64,000 nt of DNA from Flavobacterium gyeonganense (GCF_029625295.1 NZ_CP121112.1:2170001-2234000), one strand, 5' to 3'. Counted from the first letter of the stretch, positions 1 through 9,917 are shown. Notes: generated from the letters alone by a model not told the origin. Program-made: numbers and translations.

Positions 1-1089
1 TTCTCTATTGTACTGATTATTGAAGGTTATGATGTTGCGGGTATTCTTTGTTGGCTGATAGCAGCTTTTTCGATTGTTTATATTAATAATTTTTTGAATA
101 TTATTTTGAATAATATCGATAAATTATTTGTCCTTTTTCTGGGAATTGCCATGGCTTTAGGAGCTGCACAATATTATAAATTATTTGATATTACTGCTTT
201 TACAGGGCCTGTTTTTCAGGAATTTTATGAAACGAAAGGTTTGTTTTTGACTCCTGTTCTTGTTTTAACAGGTCTATATTTTTTTACATTCAGATATTTT
301 AAGAATAATTTATTTCTGGATGCCGGGCTTTCTAAAAAAGAGGATATCGCTAAAACTGAAAACCTTGCCTGGCTCAATCAGTTTGGAACTTTAGGAACGT
401 TTCTTAAAAATGATATTAAACTTATCAAAAGAAATAAAAGATCGAAAACAACCATTTTCATGAGTGTTCTGTTTTTGTTTTACGGATTGATCTTTTTTGG
501 AAATACACATCAGCCTGCGATCATGCATATTTTTGCCGGAATATTTGTTTCGGGCGGTTTTTTATTTGTTTTCGGACAGTTTGTGCCAAGTTGGGATAGT
601 TCGTATTATCAATTGATGATGACCCAAAATATTCCGTATCGCGGGTATATCACTTCAAAATGGTGGCTGATTGTTATTGCAACTTTTATCTCTACAATCT
701 TAGCATCATTCTATCTATTTTACGGACTGGAAATTTATCTGACTATTGTGGCTGGAGCAATTTATAATATTGGAGTCAATTCACATTTAGTACTTCTTGG
801 AGGCGCATTTACTAAAACGCCAATTGACCTAAGTAATGCCGGAGGTGCTTTTGGAGATAAAAAAGCATTTAATATAAGTGCTATGTTACTGACGCTGCCA
901 AAATTATTGCTTCCACTATTATTGTATTGGATAGGGCTTCACTTCGGGGATAAAACATTAGGACTTACTTTGGTTGCAGGGGCAGGCGTATTAGGTTTTG
1001 TGTTTAGAAATACCGTTTTTTCTATCATTGAAAAAAGATATAAAATAGAGAAATACAGTACAATCAGTGCTTACAAACAAAAAAATTAA
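1..1089 (+). CDS. ABC transporter permease, DUF5687-like (5' end outside window)
   Basis: Multi-spanning membrane protein whose reading frame is open from base 1, so the start lies upstream. The frame before the first candidate start (TTG at 94) already encodes hydrophobic sequence in the same style. Many hydrophobic segments are visible, including around GLIFFGNTHQPAIMHIFAGI and LPKLLLPLLLYWIGL, with a basic loop (KRNKRSKTT) between helices. It resembles the DUF5687 family of Bacteroidetes membrane proteins that sit beside ABC ATPases. The next gene encodes such an ATPase on the same strand 83 bp downstream, so the two probably form an exporter; the substrate is unknown. The permease call rests mainly on hydropathy and context. 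Confidence 0.7.
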   Translation, partial: FSIVLIIEGYDVAGILCWLIAAFSIVYINNFLNIILNNIDKLFVLFLGIAMALGAAQYYKLFDITAFTGPVFQEFYETKGLFLTPVLVLTGLYFFTFRYFKNNLFLDAGLSKKEDIAKTENLAWLNQFGTLGTFLKNDIKLIKRNKRSKTTIFMSVLFLFYGLIFFGNTHQPAIMHIFAGIFVSGGFLFVFGQFVPSWDSSYYQLMMTQNIPYRGYITSKWWLIVIATFISTILASFYLFYGLEIYLTIVAGAIYNIGVNSHLVLLGGAFTKTPIDLSNAGGAFGDKKAFNISAMLLTLPKLLLPLLLYWIGLHFGDKTLGLTLVAGAGVLGFVFRNTVFSIIEKRYKIEKYSTISAYKQKN

Positions 1090-1172
1090 ATTAGTCAATT
1101 TGAAAAAATGTGTCAATTATATATTGAAATAATTGACGGGTTTTAAACTAAAAAATTTAAAATAAAAGAACC

Positions 1173-1868
1173 ATGATACAAGTAAATCAACTTTCAAAAA
1201 TATACAACGGAACTACAGTTTTAAATATAAATAATTTAGAAATTCCAAAAGGCCAGAGTTTTGGATTAGTGGGAAATAACGGAGCAGGAAAAACTACTTT
1301 TTTCAGTTTGCTATTAGACCTGATTCAGCCTTCAACTGGGAAGATTACCAGTAACAACATTCAGGTGAATACAAACGAAAACTGGAAATCATTTACAGGT
1401 TCATTTTTAGATGAGAGTTTCCTGATAGGTTATTTAACTCCAGAGGAATATTTCTATTTTATCGGAGATTTGCGCAATCAGAATAAAGCAGATGTTGATG
1501 CGTTATTGGCACAGCACGAAGAATTTTTTAATGGAGAAATTCTTAAAAATAAAAAATACCTGCGTGATTTATCCAAAGGAAACCAGAAGAAGGTTGGAAT
1601 CATTGCCACACTTATTGGCAATCCTGAAGTGATTATTCTGGACGAGCCTTTTGCCAATTTAGATCCGACAACTGTTAGCCGATTAAAAAAAATTATAAAA
1701 GAGCTGGCCGACAATCCAAATATTACCGTTCTCGTTTCCAGCCATGATTTACAACATACTGTTGAGGTTTGTGACAGAATTGTAGCGTTGAACAAAGGTG
1801 AAATTGTAAAAGATATTCAAACCTCAAAAGAGACACTACAGGAGCTGGAATCGTTTTTTGCGGTTTAA
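1173..1868 (+). CDS. ABC transporter ATP-binding protein
   Basis: Nucleotide-binding subunit that would power the DUF5687-type permease encoded just upstream. The sequence shows Walker A GNNGAGKTT (residues 34-42), an ABC signature variant LSKGNQKKVG (about 133-142), Walker B VIILDEP followed by the D-loop (about 153-163), and the switch histidine in SSHD near residue 190. Length (231 aa) is normal for a single-domain ATPase. The ATG start is well placed after an AT-rich leader. The substrate cannot be told from the sequence. Confidence 0.93.
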   Translation: MIQVNQLSKIYNGTTVLNINNLEIPKGQSFGLVGNNGAGKTTFFSLLLDLIQPSTGKITSNNIQVNTNENWKSFTGSFLDESFLIGYLTPEEYFYFIGDLRNQNKADVDALLAQHEEFFNGEILKNKKYLRDLSKGNQKKVGIIATLIGNPEVIILDEPFANLDPTTVSRLKKIIKELADNPNITVLVSSHDLQHTVEVCDRIVALNKGEIVKDIQTSKETLQELESFFAV

Positions 1869-1955
1869 ATTTCTATATTTCAAAAAGAAGCGTATTTTTA
1901 CCGGTCTTATACTAAAAAACCTTTTTAGAAGTTAATTGATTTAAACTCTTTTCTA

Positions 1956-4577
1956 TTGAAAAAGAATACGCTAAAATATAGTTTTCTATTTGTTTTTATA
2001 TTTTTTTTGATAGCCTGTTCTACCAAAAGAAACACTTTTTTGGCCAGGAATTCTCATGCTTTAAGTACAAAGTATAATATTTTATATAACGGAGGAATTG
2101 CTTTAGATAAAGGGGTGGCAACAATAAAAGGCAATGATCAGGATAATTTTTGGGAAATGTTGCCAATTGAAAAAATGCAAATCAATGAGGATATTTCTGA
2201 GAAAGAAAAAACAAAAAATCCCGATTTTGAATTAGCCGAAACCAAAGCGACAAAAGCGATTCAGAAACATTCGATGAATATTGGAGGAAGAGAGAAAAAC
2301 ACCCAGATTGATGAAGCCTATTTAATGCTCGGAAAAGCACGATATTATGACCAGCGTTTCATTCCAGCGCTTGAAGCATTCAATTATATTTTATACAAAT
2401 ATCCTAACAGCAGTAATATTTATACCGCTAAAATCTGGCGCGAAAAAACCAATATGCGTTTAGGAAACGACGCCATTGCGATAAAAAATATCAAGCTTTT
2501 ATTGAAAAACACAGATTTAAAAAAACAGACATTTTCTGATGCAAATGCTTTGCTGGCAGAGGCTTTTTTAAATCTGGAACAAAAAGACAGCGCCGTTACC
2601 AGACTTAAGGTAGCTGAAAAGTTTTCAAGAATAAACGAAGACAAAGCCCGTTATCGTTTTATTCTGGGTCAGATGTATCAGGAAGCAGAAAAAACGGACA
2701 GCGCCATTTATTTTTACAACAGCGTAATCGATATGAACCGTAAGGCTGACCGAAAATATATGATGCAGGCTTATGCCAAAAAAGCACAAATGTTTGATTA
2801 TGAAAGTGGTAATGATACCCTGTTTTTAAAGACCTATAATAAGCTGGTTAATGATCGGGAGAACAGACCTTATTATGACATCCTGTTTTTTGAAATGGGC
2901 GTTTATTATGATAAAAAGAAACAGCAGAAAAATGCACTGGAATTTTATAATAAATCCTTAGCGAGGAAGTCTAAAGACTCCTATTTGGTAGCTTCAACAT
3001 ACAGAAACATAGGAAATATGTATTTTAAAGCTACAGATTATACAATGGCTGCCAAATATTATGATAGTACATTAGTAAAATTAAACCCCAAAACGAGAGA
3101 ATTTGCTTTTATCGAAAAAAACCGAAAAAACTTAGATAACGTTATCAAATACGAGGCAATTGCAAAACGTAATGATAGTATCATTAAAATCAAAGCCTTA
3201 CCGGATACCGAAAGAAAAGCTTATTTCGAAAATTATATTGCAGAGTTAAAAAAGAAAGATGAGGCAAAACGAATTTTAGAAGAAAAGGAGAAAGAACGAT
3301 TAGCAAATATTGAACAAAACTCAAATTCTAACAATACGCCAGAAGTTGTAAATCCTCAGTCAGCAGCAAATAATTCGCCTGTGGCTATGCCCGGAGCTTT
3401 CAATCCGCCATCCGGAAATGATGTTGCTAGTGCTTTTTATTTCTACAATCCATCAACAGTTGTCTATGGAAAATTACAGTTCAAAAAAATGTGGGGCAAC
3501 AGAGCATTAAAAGGAAACTGGAGATTATCTGCTTCAAAGTCAAATGACAATACAGCATTGACAGATTCAATAAGTATGAAACAGGATTCCATAAATGCTT
3601 TGAAGGATTTAATAGTTGTCGAAAAATATACAACAGATTTTTACGAAAAACAACTTCCCACAACTCAGGTTGCCATGGATAGTATTGGAAAAGAACGAAA
3701 TTTTGCCTACTATCAATTAGGATTAATTTATAAAGAAAAATTTAAGGAATACGATTTGGCCAGCGGTAAATTTGAGCAATTGCTTCGTAATAATCCCGAA
3801 GAAAAATGGATTTTACCATCGATGTACAATTTGTATAAAATTTATCAGATTACAAATCCTGCAAGGGCTGAAAGGATAAAGTCTGATATTACTGCCAATT
3901 ATCCAAATTCACGATATGCCCAAATTTTAAACAATACAAATCCTGAAAATGGCTCAAATTTATCACCTGAAAAAGAATATGAAAAATGGTATAAATTATT
4001 TCAGGAGGAACAGTTTGATGTAGTGCTGGATAACATTGATAATTTAATAAATCAATATTCAGGAGATGAGATTGTTTCAAAATTTGAATTGTTAAAAGCA
4101 AATACACTAGGAAAAGTGAATGGTTTGGCAGCCTATAAAAAAAGCATGGAAGAAGTTGCTGATAATTACCCAAATAGTGAAGAAGGCAAAACTGCACGTG
4201 AAAATTTAGAAAAGCAAATCCCAACACTTGAAAAACTTGATTTTACAACAGATGGAAAAAGCTGGAAGATTTTATATTTAGTGGATAGAAATGATACTAA
4301 AACAGTCAAAAAAATTGAAGAAGCGATTAAGGTTTTTTTATTAATTGAAAATTTTGAAAGATTGACCACTTCTTTTGATAAATATAATAAGACTCAAAGC
4401 TTTTTTGCTATTCACGGTATAAAATCTGAAGCTTATGCCAGAGATGTTGCAGGAGTTTTGAGAGATGATGAAAAATATAAAATTTCACATCCGTTCATTA
4501 TTATTTCAAGTGAAAATTACAAAATAGTTCAGATGAAGAAAAATCTTCAGAATTACTTAGCACCAAAAACTCCATAA
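1956..4577 (+). CDS. sprE: Type IX secretion / gliding lipoprotein SprE (PorW), TPR repeats
   Basis: Large TPR lipoprotein (873 aa) matching SprE of Flavobacterium and PorW of Porphyromonas, a periplasmic-side component needed for type IX secretion and gliding. Seen directly: a TTG start, a lipoprotein signal with lipobox LIAC (Cys21), long arrays of TPR-like helices (for example AYLMLGKARYYDQRFIPALE and FFEMGVYYDKKKQQKNALEF), a Lys/Glu-rich coiled stretch near residues 420-450, an Asn/Pro-rich linker near 455-490, and a C-terminal alpha/beta domain. It is followed by the bactofilin gene after 2 bp. The family assignment rests on length, architecture and synteny with the ATP synthase genes, recalled from F. 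johnsoniae. Confidence 0.85.
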   Translation: MKKNTLKYSFLFVFIFFLIACSTKRNTFLARNSHALSTKYNILYNGGIALDKGVATIKGNDQDNFWEMLPIEKMQINEDISEKEKTKNPDFELAETKATKAIQKHSMNIGGREKNTQIDEAYLMLGKARYYDQRFIPALEAFNYILYKYPNSSNIYTAKIWREKTNMRLGNDAIAIKNIKLLLKNTDLKKQTFSDANALLAEAFLNLEQKDSAVTRLKVAEKFSRINEDKARYRFILGQMYQEAEKTDSAIYFYNSVIDMNRKADRKYMMQAYAKKAQMFDYESGNDTLFLKTYNKLVNDRENRPYYDILFFEMGVYYDKKKQQKNALEFYNKSLARKSKDSYLVASTYRNIGNMYFKATDYTMAAKYYDSTLVKLNPKTREFAFIEKNRKNLDNVIKYEAIAKRNDSIIKIKALPDTERKAYFENYIAELKKKDEAKRILEEKEKERLANIEQNSNSNNTPEVVNPQSAANNSPVAMPGAFNPPSGNDVASAFYFYNPSTVVYGKLQFKKMWGNRALKGNWRLSASKSNDNTALTDSISMKQDSINALKDLIVVEKYTTDFYEKQLPTTQVAMDSIGKERNFAYYQLGLIYKEKFKEYDLASGKFEQLLRNNPEEKWILPSMYNLYKIYQITNPARAERIKSDITANYPNSRYAQILNNTNPENGSNLSPEKEYEKWYKLFQEEQFDVVLDNIDNLINQYSGDEIVSKFELLKANTLGKVNGLAAYKKSMEEVADNYPNSEEGKTARENLEKQIPTLEKLDFTTDGKSWKILYLVDRNDTKTVKKIEEAIKVFLLIENFERLTTSFDKYNKTQSFFAIHGIKSEAYARDVAGVLRDDEKYKISHPFIIISSENYKIVQMKKNLQNYLAPKTP

Positions 4578-4579
4578 TC

Positions 4580-4978
4580 ATGTTTGAAAAAGCAAAAAAA
4601 AACGGTACAGAACTTTTAGGAAAAACTAACAGAATCGTGGAAGGAACTTCTATTATAGGAGATATAGTTTCCAAAGCCGATTTCAGACTCGATGGAGAAT
4701 TGATTGGGAATTTTACTTCACAGGGAAAATTAGTAATCGGGTCGTCGGGCGTTATAAAAGGCGACATCATTTGCCATAACGCAGACATCGAAGGAGAATT
4801 TCAGGGCAAACTAAAAGTTTTAGAAGTCCTTAATATAAAAGCCACCGCACGGATTCATGGAGAAGTAGCGGTTGGAAAATTGTCTATTGAACCCGGAGCT
4901 GACTTTACAGCAACTTGTACAATGCTCGCTCATTCAAATCAGGTAATAATGCTAGAAGATGGAAAAGGATCCGAATAA
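4580..4978 (+). CDS. Bactofilin (polymer-forming cytoskeletal protein)
   Basis: 132-residue bactofilin. The central region is a regular beta-helix pattern in which short strands end in glycine (for example DFRLDGELIGNFTSQGKLVI, then GVIKGDIICHNADIEGEFQG), flanked by short disordered ends. Bactofilins self-assemble without nucleotide into filaments that scaffold cell-envelope functions. It starts 2 bp after sprE and its last codons overlap the next gene by 20 bp, so the three genes are probably co-transcribed. Confidence 0.9.
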   Translation: MFEKAKKNGTELLGKTNRIVEGTSIIGDIVSKADFRLDGELIGNFTSQGKLVIGSSGVIKGDIICHNADIEGEFQGKLKVLEVLNIKATARIHGEVAVGKLSIEPGADFTATCTMLAHSNQVIMLEDGKGSE

Positions 4979-5186
4979 CAATAAAAGAAACAAATGGCTG
5001 GCTCTCATAAATATTCCTTTTCAAATGGGGGTCATCATTATTTTTTTCTCTTATTTTGGAACCTGGCTTGATGAAAATCATCCAAGCCCTAAATTAGAGT
5101 ACAATACTATTTTTGTAATGATTGGCGTAGGGCTTGCATTATATAATGTCATTCGTCAGGTTAATGATATTAATAAAACGAAGTAA
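4959..5186 (+). CDS. AtpZ/AtpI-like small membrane protein
   Basis: 75-residue protein with a charged N-terminus (MEKDPNNNKRNKW) and two membrane segments (about 14-33 and 47-62) separated by a short polar loop (GTWLDENHPSPK). This matches the AtpZ/AtpI-type proteins encoded just ahead of F0F1 ATP synthase genes, which are thought to help c-ring assembly or Mg uptake. It overlaps the bactofilin 3' end by 20 bp and precedes another small membrane gene and atpB. The role is inferred from family and position. Confidence 0.75.
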   Translation: MEKDPNNNKRNKWLALINIPFQMGVIIIFFSYFGTWLDENHPSPKLEYNTIFVMIGVGLALYNVIRQVNDINKTK

Positions 5187-5243
5187 TTTTATTTGTTACT
5201 GCTCCTTAAATAAAAGTTGCATCTTTACATAAAATTATTTCAA

Positions 5244-5635
5244 ATGCTTTTAAAAAATTACAAACCTTTTTTTCATTTATTTTTATTCACTGTAGCAGGA
5301 TATATATTGCATAAATCGGCTTTATTTTTTTAGAAATAAACACAGAAAGTTTTCATTATGGTGTTGAATTTCTGTACCTGATTTTTTTCGCATCAACCGT
5401 GATATTATACCTTATATTATTAATAGTAAAAAAGAAGAATTTTCAAATCGTTGGAATGGTTTTCTTATTTGGAACTTTTACGCAAATGTTATTAGGTTAT
5501 TTAATTCTGCAGCCGATTCTAAAAAACAATTTTGAATCAACAGATGTTGAAAAACTCAGTTTTTTTATAACATTTATTTTGTTTTTGTTATTTCAGACGC
5601 TTTTAACTGTCGGATTATTAAATAAAAAGCTTTAA
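5244..5635 (+). CDS. Small membrane protein, DUF6168-like, broken by a frameshift
   Basis: An ATG at 5244 opens a frame (MLLKNYKPFFHLFLFTVAGY...) that hits TAG at 5331, directly after a run of seven T (5325-5331). The frame one base away is open from about 5315 to 5635 and continues with hydrophobic sequence (VEFLYLIFFASTVILYLILL, then IVGMVFLFGTFTQMLLGYL). One extra T would join them into a 130-residue protein with about four membrane segments, as usual for this position between the AtpZ-like gene and atpB in Flavobacterium. An internal GTG at 5399 could also start a short version. Sequencing error in the T run is the simplest explanation. Function unknown. Confidence 0.6.
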
Positions 5636-5703
5636 AACAGCAATTCTGTATAATAAGGTTCAAAAATTATTTTTTATATCCTTTTTAATATTAATAAAAA
5701 ATG

Positions 5704-5711
5704 TACCTTTG
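5704..5711 (+). promoter_or_regulatory. atpB: Probable -7 promoter element for atpB
   Basis: TACCTTTG matches the Bacteroidetes sigma-A -7 consensus TAnnTTTG and lies about 43 bp before the atpB start. No clear TTG -33 element is visible at 17-23 bp upstream, so the call is moderate. Confidence 0.45.
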
Positions 5712-5753
5712 CACCAAATTTTAGAAACGTAAAAAAATAAGATTTTCCACGAT

Positions 5754-6929
5754 ATGGTGATTTCAAACAAACCACTCAGATTTATTCTTGCAGCTTTTGT
5801 AGCTTCTCTTCCAATTATGGGTTTTGCGAACCCGGAGAATGACTCAACTCATGTTCAAACTGAAACAGCTCACGAAGAAAAAGTAGTTTCGCACAATGCT
5901 CACGAAGAAGGAGAACATGTAGCTCTTGATCCAAAGGCAAAAGTGGATTCTTTTATTGATCACCACTTGCAGGATTCTCATGATTTCGTTTTCTTTTCAG
6001 ATGAAAAAGAGAATAAACATTATGGTTTTCCATTACCAGTTATACTTATCGATGGAGGTTTGAAAGTTTTCTCTTCTTCAAAATTACACCACGGAGAAGA
6101 AGTTGCAGAAGTTGATGGTAACTACTATAAATTGGTTCATGGTAAAATTTACAAAACAGATGCTGCCGGAACAATCAACTTTGATGAGCATGGCCATCCA
6201 TCTAACGAAAAACCATTAGATTTTTCAATTACTAAAAATGTGGTTTCAATGCTTTTCGTATCAATATTATTATTCTTAATGTTTACCGGATTAGCAAAAT
6301 CATATAAAAAAGGACCAATCCCAACCGGATTTGGCAGAGTTTTAGAACCACTTATTATTTTCATCAGAGACGAAATTGCTGTTCCAAATATTGGAGAGAA
6401 AAAATACCGTAAATATATGGGTTACCTATTAACTGTATTTTTCTTTGTTTGGTTATTAAACTTATTAGGAATGACTCCTCTTGGAATCAACGTTACAGGA
6501 AATATTGCAATTACAGTTTGTCTTGCAGCATTTACTTTCATTATTACTCAATTCAGTGCTAACAAAGACTATTGGGGACATATTTTCTGGATGCCTGGAG
6601 TACCAGTTCCAATGAAAATCATTTTAGCTCCAATCGAGGTTTTAGGAACATTAACAAAACCATTTGCATTATTAATCCGTTTGTATGCAAACATTACTGC
6701 AGGTCACGTAGTAATTATGAGTTTGATCGCTATGATTTTCGTAGGTAAAAATTTGGCAGCAGATTTGCCAATCTCTTTAGGATTAACACTATTTATTTCG
6801 GTAATTGAAGTTTTAGTTGCATTTTTACAGGCTTTCATTTTTACAATGTTATCATCGTTGTTTATTGGTATGGCAGTTCAGGATCATGATCATGCACATC
6901 ATCACGAAGATGAAACTGCAATCATTTAA
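5754..6929 (+). CDS. atpB: ATP synthase F0 subunit a
   Basis: Membrane stator subunit that, with the c-ring, forms the proton path of ATP synthase. It is 391 aa, longer than the usual ~270, because of a Bacteroidetes-type N-terminal extension: a signal-like segment (residues ~8-25), then a His/Glu-rich stretch (THVQTETAHEEKVVSHNAHE) and a globular part before the first membrane helix near 165. The essential arginine is in LLIRLYANITAGH, followed by the typical last helices. The C-terminus is His-rich (HDHAHHHEDE). First gene of the atpBEFHAG operon; atpD and atpC are not in this window, as is common in Bacteroidetes. Confidence 0.95.
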   Translation: MVISNKPLRFILAAFVASLPIMGFANPENDSTHVQTETAHEEKVVSHNAHEEGEHVALDPKAKVDSFIDHHLQDSHDFVFFSDEKENKHYGFPLPVILIDGGLKVFSSSKLHHGEEVAEVDGNYYKLVHGKIYKTDAAGTINFDEHGHPSNEKPLDFSITKNVVSMLFVSILLFLMFTGLAKSYKKGPIPTGFGRVLEPLIIFIRDEIAVPNIGEKKYRKYMGYLLTVFFFVWLLNLLGMTPLGINVTGNIAITVCLAAFTFIITQFSANKDYWGHIFWMPGVPVPMKIILAPIEVLGTLTKPFALLIRLYANITAGHVVIMSLIAMIFVGKNLAADLPISLGLTLFISVIEVLVAFLQAFIFTMLSSLFIGMAVQDHDHAHHHEDETAII

Positions 6930-6960
6930 TTTAGAAGTTTAATTTTATATATAAATACTT

Positions 6961-7161
6961 ATGGGAACAATTCCAACTTTAGTAGGTGCTGGTTTAGTAG
7001 TAATTGGTGCAGGTTTAGGTTTAGGTAAAATCGGTGGATCTGCTATGGACGCAATTGCTCGTCAGCCAGAAGCTGCTGGTAAAATCCAAACTGCGATGAT
7101 TATTATCGCTGCTTTATTAGAAGGTTTAGCATTCGCTGCTTTAATCTTAGGAAAAAACTAA
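6961..7161 (+). CDS. atpE: ATP synthase F0 subunit c
   Basis: Proteolipid of the rotor ring, 66 aa. Two helices are joined by the conserved polar loop ARQPEAAGKI (about 33-42). The ion-carrying carboxylate is Glu54 in ALLEGLAFA. The Na+-type ligand pattern (Gln in helix 1, E-S/T in helix 2) is absent, which suggests proton use. Glycine-rich helix 1 (GAGLVVIGAGLGLGKIGG) allows tight packing. A strong hairpin follows the gene (7175-7209). Confidence 0.96.
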   Translation: MGTIPTLVGAGLVVIGAGLGLGKIGGSAMDAIARQPEAAGKIQTAMIIIAALLEGLAFAALILGKN

Positions 7162-7174
7162 TAAAGGAAAAAAT

Positions 7175-7209
7175 AACAGCATCTTTAACGGTTGGTTAAA
7201 GATGTTGTT
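7175..7209 (+). promoter_or_regulatory. Strong hairpin between atpE and atpF
   Basis: Inverted repeat of 15 bp with one G.T wobble (AACAGCATCTTTAAC and GTTAAAGATGTTGTT) and a 5-nt loop. It is followed by TACTTTAAAA rather than a T run, so it is not a standard terminator. Possible roles are a 3' stabiliser for atpE message, a processing site, or partial attenuation that gives extra c subunit. Confidence 0.6.
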
Positions 7210-7249
7210 ACTTTAAAAAGAAATTAAATATTTAATATAGTTATATAAA

Positions 7250-7750
7250 ATGGATAAGTTAATTAACGATTTTTCATTCGGATTATTCTTCTGGCAGGCT
7301 TTAATCTTGTTAGTATTGATTTTGCTTTTAGTAAAATTTGCCTGGAAACCAATTATGGAATCTATTACTGCAAGAGAAGAAGGTATTAAAAATGCATTGC
7401 TTTCTGCTGAAAACGCAAAGAGAGAAATGGAAAATTTACAGGCTGACAATCAAAGAATTTTGAATGAAGCTCGTGCAGAACGTGATGCAATGCTAAAAGA
7501 AGCTCGCGAGATGAAAGAGAAAATGATTGCTGATTCTAAAAACGAAGCACAAGAAGCTGGTCAAAAAATGATTGAGCAGGCAAAAGCGGCTATTCAAAGT
7601 GAAAAAAATGCTGCTATGGCTGAAGTAAAAGCTCAGGTTTCTACTTTATCATTGACAATTGCTGAAAAATTATTGAAAGAAGAATTATCTAATAAAGAAT
7701 CTCAAACTAAATTAGTTGAGAAATTGTTAGGTGATGTAAAGTTAAACTAA
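7250..7750 (+). CDS. atpF: ATP synthase F0 subunit b
   Basis: Peripheral stalk subunit, 166 aa. One N-terminal membrane helix (FGLFFWQALILLVLILLLV, about 10-28) is followed by a long Ala/Glu/Lys-rich helix (about 45-140) typical of the dimeric stalk that holds F1 against rotation. Position between atpE and atpH and length agree with the family. Confidence 0.95.
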   Translation: MDKLINDFSFGLFFWQALILLVLILLLVKFAWKPIMESITAREEGIKNALLSAENAKREMENLQADNQRILNEARAERDAMLKEAREMKEKMIADSKNEAQEAGQKMIEQAKAAIQSEKNAAMAEVKAQVSTLSLTIAEKLLKEELSNKESQTKLVEKLLGDVKLN

Positions 7751-7754
7751 GATT

Positions 7755-8288
7755 ATGGCAAGTACAAGAGCAGCAATTCGTTATGCAAAAGCAATTCTGG
7801 ACTTAGCAAACTCTAAAGGTGTTGCCGAAGCTGTTAATAACGATATGAAATCAATTGCTAATGCAATTGAAACAAATATAGAATTGAGCAACTTTATTCA
7901 AAACCCAACAACAACAGTTGAAGTGAAGGAGAGTGCTCTTTTGGAAGTTTTTGCAAATGTAAATGATGTAACCAAAGGTTTATTTCGTTTATTATTCGAA
8001 AACAAAAGATTTGAAATTCTGGATGCAATTGCATTAGAATATAATAAGTTATTTGACGAAGGCAACGGAATAGAAGTAGCAAAAGTTACGACAGCAATCC
8101 CAATGGATGCTGCTTTAGAAGCTAAAGTTTTAGCTAAAGTTGCAACTTTATCAGATAAGAAAATAACAATTGAAAATGTAGTAGATCCAGCAATTATTGG
8201 AGGATTTATTTTAAGAATAGGTGATCAGCAATATAACGCTTCAGTTGCAAACAGATTACAAGTATTAAAGAGAGAGTTAAGTAATTAG
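7755..8288 (+). CDS. atpH: ATP synthase F1 subunit delta
   Basis: 177-residue delta subunit that links the peripheral stalk to the top of F1. Family features seen: N-terminal RAAIRYAKAILDLA, the helical N-domain, then the C-terminal conserved part VDPAIIGGFILRIGDQQYNA followed by a helix ending RLQVLKRELSN. It starts 4 bp after atpF, indicating co-transcription. Confidence 0.95.
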   Translation: MASTRAAIRYAKAILDLANSKGVAEAVNNDMKSIANAIETNIELSNFIQNPTTTVEVKESALLEVFANVNDVTKGLFRLLFENKRFEILDAIALEYNKLFDEGNGIEVAKVTTAIPMDAALEAKVLAKVATLSDKKITIENVVDPAIIGGFILRIGDQQYNASVANRLQVLKRELSN

Positions 8289-8326
8289 TTTTTATAACAC
8301 AAAAAGTGTCTAAATTATAAATTAAG

Positions 8327-9904
8327 ATGGCGGAAATCAAACCTGCTGAAATTTCAGCAATATTAAGAAAGCAAGTAGAAGGTTTTGAATCTGGTGCTAC
8401 GCTAGAGGAAGTAGGAACAGTACTTCAGGTTGGGGATGGTATTGCTCGTGTTTACGGGTTATCTAATGTACAATATGGTGAGTTGGTTGAATTTGAAAAC
8501 GGACTTGAAGCTATTGTATTGAACCTTGAAGAAGACAACGTAGGTGTGGTACTTTTAGGACCATCAACTGGTATCAAAGAAGGATCAACAGCAAAAAGAA
8601 CCCAACGTATTGCTTCTCTTAAAGTAGGTGAGCAAATGGTAGGACGTGTAGTAAACACTCTTGGTTTTCCAATTGATGGAAAAGGGCCAATTGGTGGAGA
8701 TTTATACGAAATGCCTTTGGAAAGAAAAGCACCTGGTGTAATTTTCCGTCAGCCGGTAACTGAGCCATTACAAACTGGAGTTAAAGCAGTAGATGCTATG
8801 ATCCCGGTTGGACGTGGTCAGCGTGAGCTTGTAATCGGTGACCGTCAAACAGGTAAATCAACTGTTTGTATCGATACAATCTTAAATCAAAAAGAATTTT
8901 ACGATGCAGGAAAACCTGTATTTTGTATATATGTTGCAATTGGACAAAAAGCTTCAACTGTAGCAGGAATCGCTAAAATGTTAGAAGAAAAAGGAGCAAT
9001 GGCTTATACAGTTATCGTTGCTGCTAATGCTTCTGATCCAGCTCCAATGCAGGTTTACGCTCCATTCGCTGGTGCTGCAATTGGAGAGTACTTTAGAGAC
9101 TCAGGCCGTCCGGCTCTTATCGTTTATGATGATTTATCTAAACAAGCTGTTGCTTACCGTGAGGTTTCTCTTTTATTAAGAAGACCACCGGGACGTGAAG
9201 CTTATCCTGGAGACGTTTTCTACTTACACTCTCGTTTATTAGAGCGTGCTTGTAAAGTGATTGCTGATGATGGTATCGCTAAAAACATGAACGATTTACC
9301 AGATTCTATTAAGTCTATCGTAAAAGGAGGTGGTTCTTTAACTGCATTGCCAATTATCGAAACTCAGGCTGGTGACGTTTCTGCATATATCCCAACAAAT
9401 GTAATCTCTATTACAGATGGTCAGATTTTCCTTGATGGAGATTTGTTCAACTCAGGGGTTCGTCCGGCAATTAACGTAGGTATCTCTGTATCTCGTGTTG
9501 GAGGTAATGCTCAGATTAAATCAATGAAAAAAGTTTCAGGAACTTTAAAATTAGACCAGGCTCAATTCCGTGAATTAGAAGCTTTCGCTAAATTTGGTTC
9601 TGACCTTGATTCTGTTACTTTAAATGTAATTGAAAAAGGAAAAAGAAATGTTGAAATCTTAAAGCAAGGTTTAAATGATCCTTATCCTGTGGAAAACCAG
9701 GTTGCGATTATTTATGCAGGATCTAAAAACTTATTGAAAAATGTTCCTGTAAATAAAGTAAAAGAATTTGAAGCAGATTTCATCTCTTACTTAAACAGTA
9801 AACATAAAGATACGCTTAACGCATTGAAAGCTGGTAAATTAGATGACAACATTACTGATGTTATTGAAAAAGCAGCAAAAGAAGTTTCAGCAAAATATAA
9901 CTAA
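8327..9904 (+). CDS. atpA: ATP synthase F1 subunit alpha
   Basis: Non-catalytic nucleotide-binding subunit, 525 aa. P-loop GDRQTGKST at residues 171-179. Downstream are the family blocks [49 protein letters not shown] (in pieces) and the arginine-finger region [18 protein letters not shown]. The length is normal. It is separated from atpG by a 90-bp gap with an inverted repeat, while the other ATP synthase genes are closely packed. Confidence 0.98.
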   Translation: MAEIKPAEISAILRKQVEGFESGATLEEVGTVLQVGDGIARVYGLSNVQYGELVEFENGLEAIVLNLEEDNVGVVLLGPSTGIKEGSTAKRTQRIASLKVGEQMVGRVVNTLGFPIDGKGPIGGDLYEMPLERKAPGVIFRQPVTEPLQTGVKAVDAMIPVGRGQRELVIGDRQTGKSTVCIDTILNQKEFYDAGKPVFCIYVAIGQKASTVAGIAKMLEEKGAMAYTVIVAANASDPAPMQVYAPFAGAAIGEYFRDSGRPALIVYDDLSKQAVAYREVSLLLRRPPGREAYPGDVFYLHSRLLERACKVIADDGIAKNMNDLPDSIKSIVKGGGSLTALPIIETQAGDVSAYIPTNVISITDGQIFLDGDLFNSGVRPAINVGISVSRVGGNAQIKSMKKVSGTLKLDQAQFRELEAFAKFGSDLDSVTLNVIEKGKRNVEILKQGLNDPYPVENQVAIIYAGSKNLLKNVPVNKVKEFEADFISYLNSKHKDTLNALKAGKLDDNITDVIEKAAKEVSAKYN

Positions 9905-9917
9905 TTAGATAATTGGT

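Noticed and set aside
1112..1137. A 9-bp inverted repeat (GTCAATTAT/ATAATTGAC) between the ABC permease and ATPase genes
   Set aside because: Short, AT-rich and without a T run; it may be chance, so it is not listed as a regulatory site.
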